From assembly GCA_051294375.1 (NCBI GenBank), contig CM119267.1, positions 5,446,578-5,510,577 of the forward strand: 64,000 nucleotides of DNA, read 5' to 3'. Position numbers and translations under genes: made by a program. The DNA is from Paraspadella gotoi (taxonomy: Eukaryota; Chaetognatha). The notes under the pieces are model-generated. The model had not been told where the DNA came from and made no database searches. It worked only from the letters and a program-made list of their open reading frames with translations. This document shows, piece after piece, positions 60,179 through 64,000 of the stretch (position 1 is its first letter; each line of letters starts with the position of its first letter).

Positions 60179-61342
60179 ATTAGGAAAAACAGTTTTAAGG
60201 TTCACAACGATTTATTATTGGATATAAGTCGGACAAAGTTTCAACCTCTTTATTAAGAGTCTCTTCAGCGATTTTTTAATATCAACAATTCTCTCTTTAA
60301 CATTAGCTTTGAGAGTGGAGAAGCTAATGTTAAAGAGAAAAATTGTATTGATCTATTAAAGGGGACCCAGTGATAAAAGTGATTATCTATAAAGCTTAGG
60401 GTCTATCATCAAAGGAATTTGAAAGGTGATAGTTCAATTATTTTTTCTTTGCACGGGAAAGTGGCAAAAAATTCCATCCTCTTATTGTAGCGGAAACAAA
60501 AATTAATAATTATGAAAAAAACATTTAGTTGACCTACCTAAATATTATATAATCCATTCTTTTATTTTTGCATTAGAAAGTAATTTTTTTACAAAATTCC
60601 AATTTTTTATTTTTTACTGTAAAAAGCTATAATTTTAAGGTTTAAGCCTCATTGAACAAAGGTTTACAAGACTATATTTTTATATTTTATATTTATTTAA
60701 AAAGCACAAAAATCAAACTAAATTCCTATTCTTACAAGAAACAAAACTGTAATAATTATTAATTATATTCATATTCAATTCCCTTAATGATTATTAAACT
60801 ATATTGATTCCTAATTATAATAATTAAAAATTTAGCAAAAATAAAGAATCTTCTCTTCTTTTATATTTATATTACTTAAAGATTTTATTTTCATCAAATT
60901 AACAGAATCAATTTGGAAAAGGAAAGTTAAAATAAAATCAGTCGTACCTTAAATTTGGATTCATTCCTAGTTTTTTTTCTTATAAATTTTTTGATAAAGC
61001 TGAAAATCTTTTTAAAATTAGATCTTACGCCTTTTTGAGAAAAAATTTTTAAAACTTGAAAAAAGAATTTTCTTCTTACACCGATTTTTTTAAAGAAAAT
61101 TAAGTCGACTGATTTTATCGAATTTTTTAACTTACTTTTCCAAATGAATTAAAGAAGAAATAATATGGTCAAGACCAACTTAAGTTAAAGGGTCAAACAT
61201 TATGTTTTCAAGCTTTTTTACCCCCTGTTTCACATTGGGTCCCCTTAAAATCGTGAACGAAGATCTATAAAGAGTTGAAAACTTGTCCGAACTTATATCC
61301 AATAATAAATCCGTGTTGACCTTAAACTGTTTTTCTAAGGAA
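60179..61342. mobile_element. ~1.2 kb AT-rich foldback element, copy 2
   Basis: Duplicate of 46597-47760. Confidence 0.65.
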
Positions 61343-61541
61343 AAATATTAAATTCAATAGATGGATTGGAAGAAAATCAAGTTTTATACTTATGCACCGA
61401 CAAATATAGTTATTTTAACAAAAAATATTAAATACATATATATATGGAACTAAGAGTAATTTGATTCTTGTCCTTAAACCTATATTATTGGACCCTGCTA
61501 AAAGATAATATCGAACAGAGGATCGTCATTGCTCGAATCGT

Positions 61542-61566
61542 NNNNNNNNNNNNNNNNNNNNNNNNN
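61542..61566. other. Assembly gap (25 N)
   Basis: Ends copy 2 of the 12 kb block. The ~80 bases after the gap (GTAATTTGATTCTTGTC and neighbours) are a diverged version of bases 61418-61490, as if two contig ends overlapped but were not merged. Confidence 0.99.
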
Positions 61567-62238
61567 ACAAAAAATAATTATATAAAGTACACTATTATAT
61601 ATGCCGGGAATCTAAGAGTAATTTGATTCTTGTCTTATACCTATATGTCAGAATATTAAAGAGTTGTTGTTTTCGTTTCGGCCTCGGTTCTTTATTTACA
61701 AAGTATTGGCCTTTCGCTGAATTGTAAACAAAACGTCTTTTAGTTTCGTCGATCGCTTGTATTTTCGTTCAGTCGTTGATTTTGGCCGTCGTTAACAATT
61801 TGTAATTCGCTTCCCGCTTTATTTTCGTTGGGTTTCACGTTATTTAATATTAATCATAATGAATACTCAATCCTTCTTTTAATATTATTAGGCTAATACG
61901 CCAGTTCGTCAATTATTACAGGAGTTGTAATAAAGACGACTATGGTGGCCTATCGCGCTCGTTGTTCGCGTTCCCCACGTCTCTTGTTGACTACTGCTGA
62001 CCTTAAGTGGCGGATGTTGGTGCGAGTTTGTTCTATGCAGGGCTAATTATGCGCTTCATATTGATACGGTAATTAAGATTAAGATATAAGTTTATCTAAT
62101 GGGGGTTGTTTAATTTCCACTCTCCTTCACATCCGCGTGGGTGGCATGCTTTATAAGCTAGGCATATTTGACGGCGGTCCTTGTCACCTGCAAGCTGTCG
62201 GTGCGGGAGCCTGGCTTACTTGGGCTTGTTCGCGTAGG
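61567..62238. other. Unassigned noncoding sequence after the gap
   Basis: No gene recognised. The composition is mixed and without the GA tracts typical of the rest of the window. Confidence 0.5.
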
Positions 62239-62390
62239 CCGTCTGCCGGAGTAGACGTGCCAAAGAACCCCGGCCTCAGCGCTTGAGCTCTATAACTCCG
62301 TCTGCACAGTAGACGCAAAAAACTCGGCTGCTCAGCGTTTGAGCCTTTTCATTAAACTGCCGTCCTTGGCGACGTAAAACGGCAAACAAA
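62239..62390. repeat. ~60 bp tandem repeat, 2.5 units
   Basis: Units start CCGTCTGCCGGAGTAGACG at 62239, CCGTCTGCACAGTAGACGC at 62298 and CCGTCCTTGGCGACG at 62360. Each contains a small inverted pair (CCGTCT...AGACG) and CTCAGCG(C/T)TTGAGC. Confidence 0.75.
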
Positions 62391-62546
62391 GTCCTCCGTT
62401 AAAGAATTACATGAATAATATGGAATTCGTCCACATGAGCGTTCGAACCTTTTTTTTTTGCGCCACTTTTACCGCATGTTGTCGCTTTAATACATAAATT
62501 CGTTTTCGCTTCCTTGCATTTGCCATGCCCAAATTTCTCTTGACGG

Positions 62547-62660
62547 AGCCCAATTAAGCTGCGGACCATTGCTCTCTGGCAATGTGACGGTGATGCCCAT
62601 TTAAGCTGGGACCATTTGCCTCTTGCAATGTCGGAAGGCCCATTAAGGCTTGGGATGAGC
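62547..62660. repeat. ~45 bp tandem repeat, 2.5 units
   Basis: Units start GCCCAATTAAGCTG at 62548, GCCCATTTAAGCTG at 62595 and GCCCATTAAGGCTTG at 62638. The first two contain an inverted TTGC...GCAATG pair. Confidence 0.75.
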
Positions 62661-63375
62661 GTTTAAGATTGCCTCTTTTGAGTGATTTAGAAACTAATTA
62701 GATTGGCGAGTGTCAATACTATATAGAGTATTGCGGTGACCGCGTTTCTCTGTTTTCTTTTCTAGGGGTTTTCATACCAATTTAAGAATAGTTCCGTTTG
62801 TGTGAGTTTACGGGCGGGACTTATAAATTTGGGTATTTCTTATTAAATACCATATTTTATTTTACGAGTTATTTTTGCGTTCTCAATATCGCTATTTCAT
62901 CGGCCGCGGAAATTTGGATATGTATTCTTACTTGCCCGCGGCGAGCGACGACCTACATGATACTCGCAATTTCAACAAATAAAAATAATCGAATTTTACT
63001 ATTTACGCGCGTATTAAATGTCGTCTTTTACGTGGATTTTTTAAATTTTATATGTCATTTTTTTTTCATCATACTGAATTTCTTCGTCGTAATTTTGATA
63101 TGTTTCGAAGTTATTTCGATATTTTATTTTTCTTCGTATCAATAATCTGCGCCGTTGTCATTTGTCTTATTTTGTGTTTGGCTGTTTTAGCGCGCCCTAA
63201 ATTCTGTCTGCGACATCTCGCGCGACTGAGAACGGTGGAAATTATTATTTTCGGAAAAATCTAACATAGGACAAAAAGAGTCATGCGTTCGTTTCTTGTA
63301 TTTTTCTCTCTATTTTTAAATTAATTTTGGAATTGAAGAAAAAAAAAATTTTTCAATTCTTCTACACTTTATCAT
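62661..63375. other. AT-rich stretch with chance hydrophobic ORFs
   Basis: ORFs at 62798-63145 and 63052-63264 encode Phe/Ile-rich peptides that follow from T-rich composition. No gene is supported. Confidence 0.5.
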
Positions 63376-64000
63376 TTGCTTCTTGTCATGTTTGCTTCGA
63401 CACGTTCATCTGAACATACAACTATCTTTCGGATTATGCTCGGCCATGGGCCAAATTTTTTGCCTGGAAAAGGACCATTTTTGTGCGTTTCTGCGGAGTA
63501 CGCAACTTTTACGACCGGCCGCTGCGGGTCAGATCGGGTGCCGCGGTTCCGGATCCCCAAACAATTTGCTGGGCGACGTTGACGCCGTTGCGGCCGCGCG
63601 CGAACATGTGATAATTGCAGGAAAGCATTTACTATGGCTTCGTGCAAAGGATGGCGGTCTCTTCCTGGCCGATTCCTGGAACTAAAAAAATAGTCATTTT
63701 TCGAGATGGCCCAAAACCGCTCATGGGCATTGGTGGTGGAGCGACGTATGCGGCGGTACGCGTGGAGATGGCCGTGCTAGCTCACCGCGGAGCGCCCATC
63801 ATGGGATGAACTCCGCCATCACTGGAAATTCGTGGAGGTTTTTTCCACTGTATCCCATGGTGCGTGCCCAGTGCACGCGAACGGCCACGGCGATACCTGG
63901 ATTTGAAAGCGCCGGCGGTCGTATTGATCCACACCCGGATACTGACCATTTGCAACGGCATCCATGTCTGAAAGAGACCCTGGAGCGTCTCATCCATTCC
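63376..64000. other. Balanced-composition segment with overlapping open frames, unassigned
   Basis: Composition shifts to about 50 percent GC and low-complexity repeats vanish. Several frames are open for 65-100 codons on both strands, including a plus-strand frame open from about 63695 to the window end. I recognise no protein family. It may be the edge of a gene, a mobile element or foreign DNA. Confidence 0.3.

Larger units (their letters stand above)
49517..61541. repeat. 12 kb duplicated block, copy 2
   Basis: Direct copy of 35962-47959. It begins at the same AAAAAAAGAAGAG and ends at CTCGAATCGT immediately before a 25-N gap. It contains copies of the GA tract (51356-51819), candidate exon (51974-52228), CTAGAG minisatellite (54684-54986), GAT repeat (58550-58656), Kunitz-like exons (about 58305-58873) and foldback element (about 60179-61342). 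No feature is unique to this copy. Confidence 0.95.

Noticed and set aside
62798-63145. Hydrophobic 115-residue ORF resembling a multi-pass membrane protein
   Set aside because: Phe/Ile/Tyr richness follows from a T-rich stretch; no conserved motif or exon structure.

Overview
The window reads as nuclear DNA of an invertebrate animal. Genes are split by short GT-AG introns and the spacers are AT-rich. Microsatellites are abundant (GA/CT, CGT, GAT, TGAA), and two nuclear tRNA genes are present. The recognisable proteins are metazoan: a membrane progestin receptor (PAQR), an outer dynein arm docking protein (ODAD4/TTC25), a dispanin (CD225), an Ig-superfamily membrane protein and a TMEM53-like protein. 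ODAD4 implies motile cilia. The sequence does not let me name the species. All gene models were spliced by eye using reading frame, GT/AG sites and intron phase.

Layout. 1-11546: a roughly 5.5 kb segment (PAQR gene plus intronless dispanin gene) occurs twice in direct orientation, 1-5506 and 6027-11546. Between the copies lie a 25-N gap and a TMEM53-like exon. 13080-17618: an eight-exon Ig-superfamily gene on the minus strand. 20369-22478: a 2.1 kb near-palindromic foldback element with a 4-bp target-site duplication. 22755-27657: ODAD4, ten exons, minus strand. 28205-28888: an intronless 227-residue low-complexity protein. 30508-30725: tRNA-Gly(GCC) and tRNA-Phe(GAA). From 31 kb on, recognisable genes are almost absent and repeats dominate.

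35962-64000: a 12 kb block (35962-47959) is repeated at 49517-61541, identical over most of its length. Between the copies is an imperfect palindrome (47960-49516) with a 25-N gap at its centre. A further 25-N gap ends copy 2, and 61567-64000 is a different sequence with its own tandem repeats. Every 25-N gap lies at an end or centre of a duplicated segment, so unmerged overlapping contigs or haplotypes are the leading explanation for both large duplications. The two copies of the PAQR gene are still useful: comparing them shows that copy 1 carries a one-base frameshift and copy 2 an intact frame.

All confident protein genes in 1-29 kb lie on the minus strand. They are functionally unrelated (steroid/adipoQ-type receptor, small membrane protein, adhesion-type Ig protein, ciliary docking factor), so no operon-like logic is apparent. 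The most interesting non-artefact signals are the foldback elements, a short TIR element with a telomere-like core, two places where a minisatellite has copied a splice donor, a probable GC-AG intron supported by phase, and inverted 34-bp minisatellite arrays flanking the 12 kb block.
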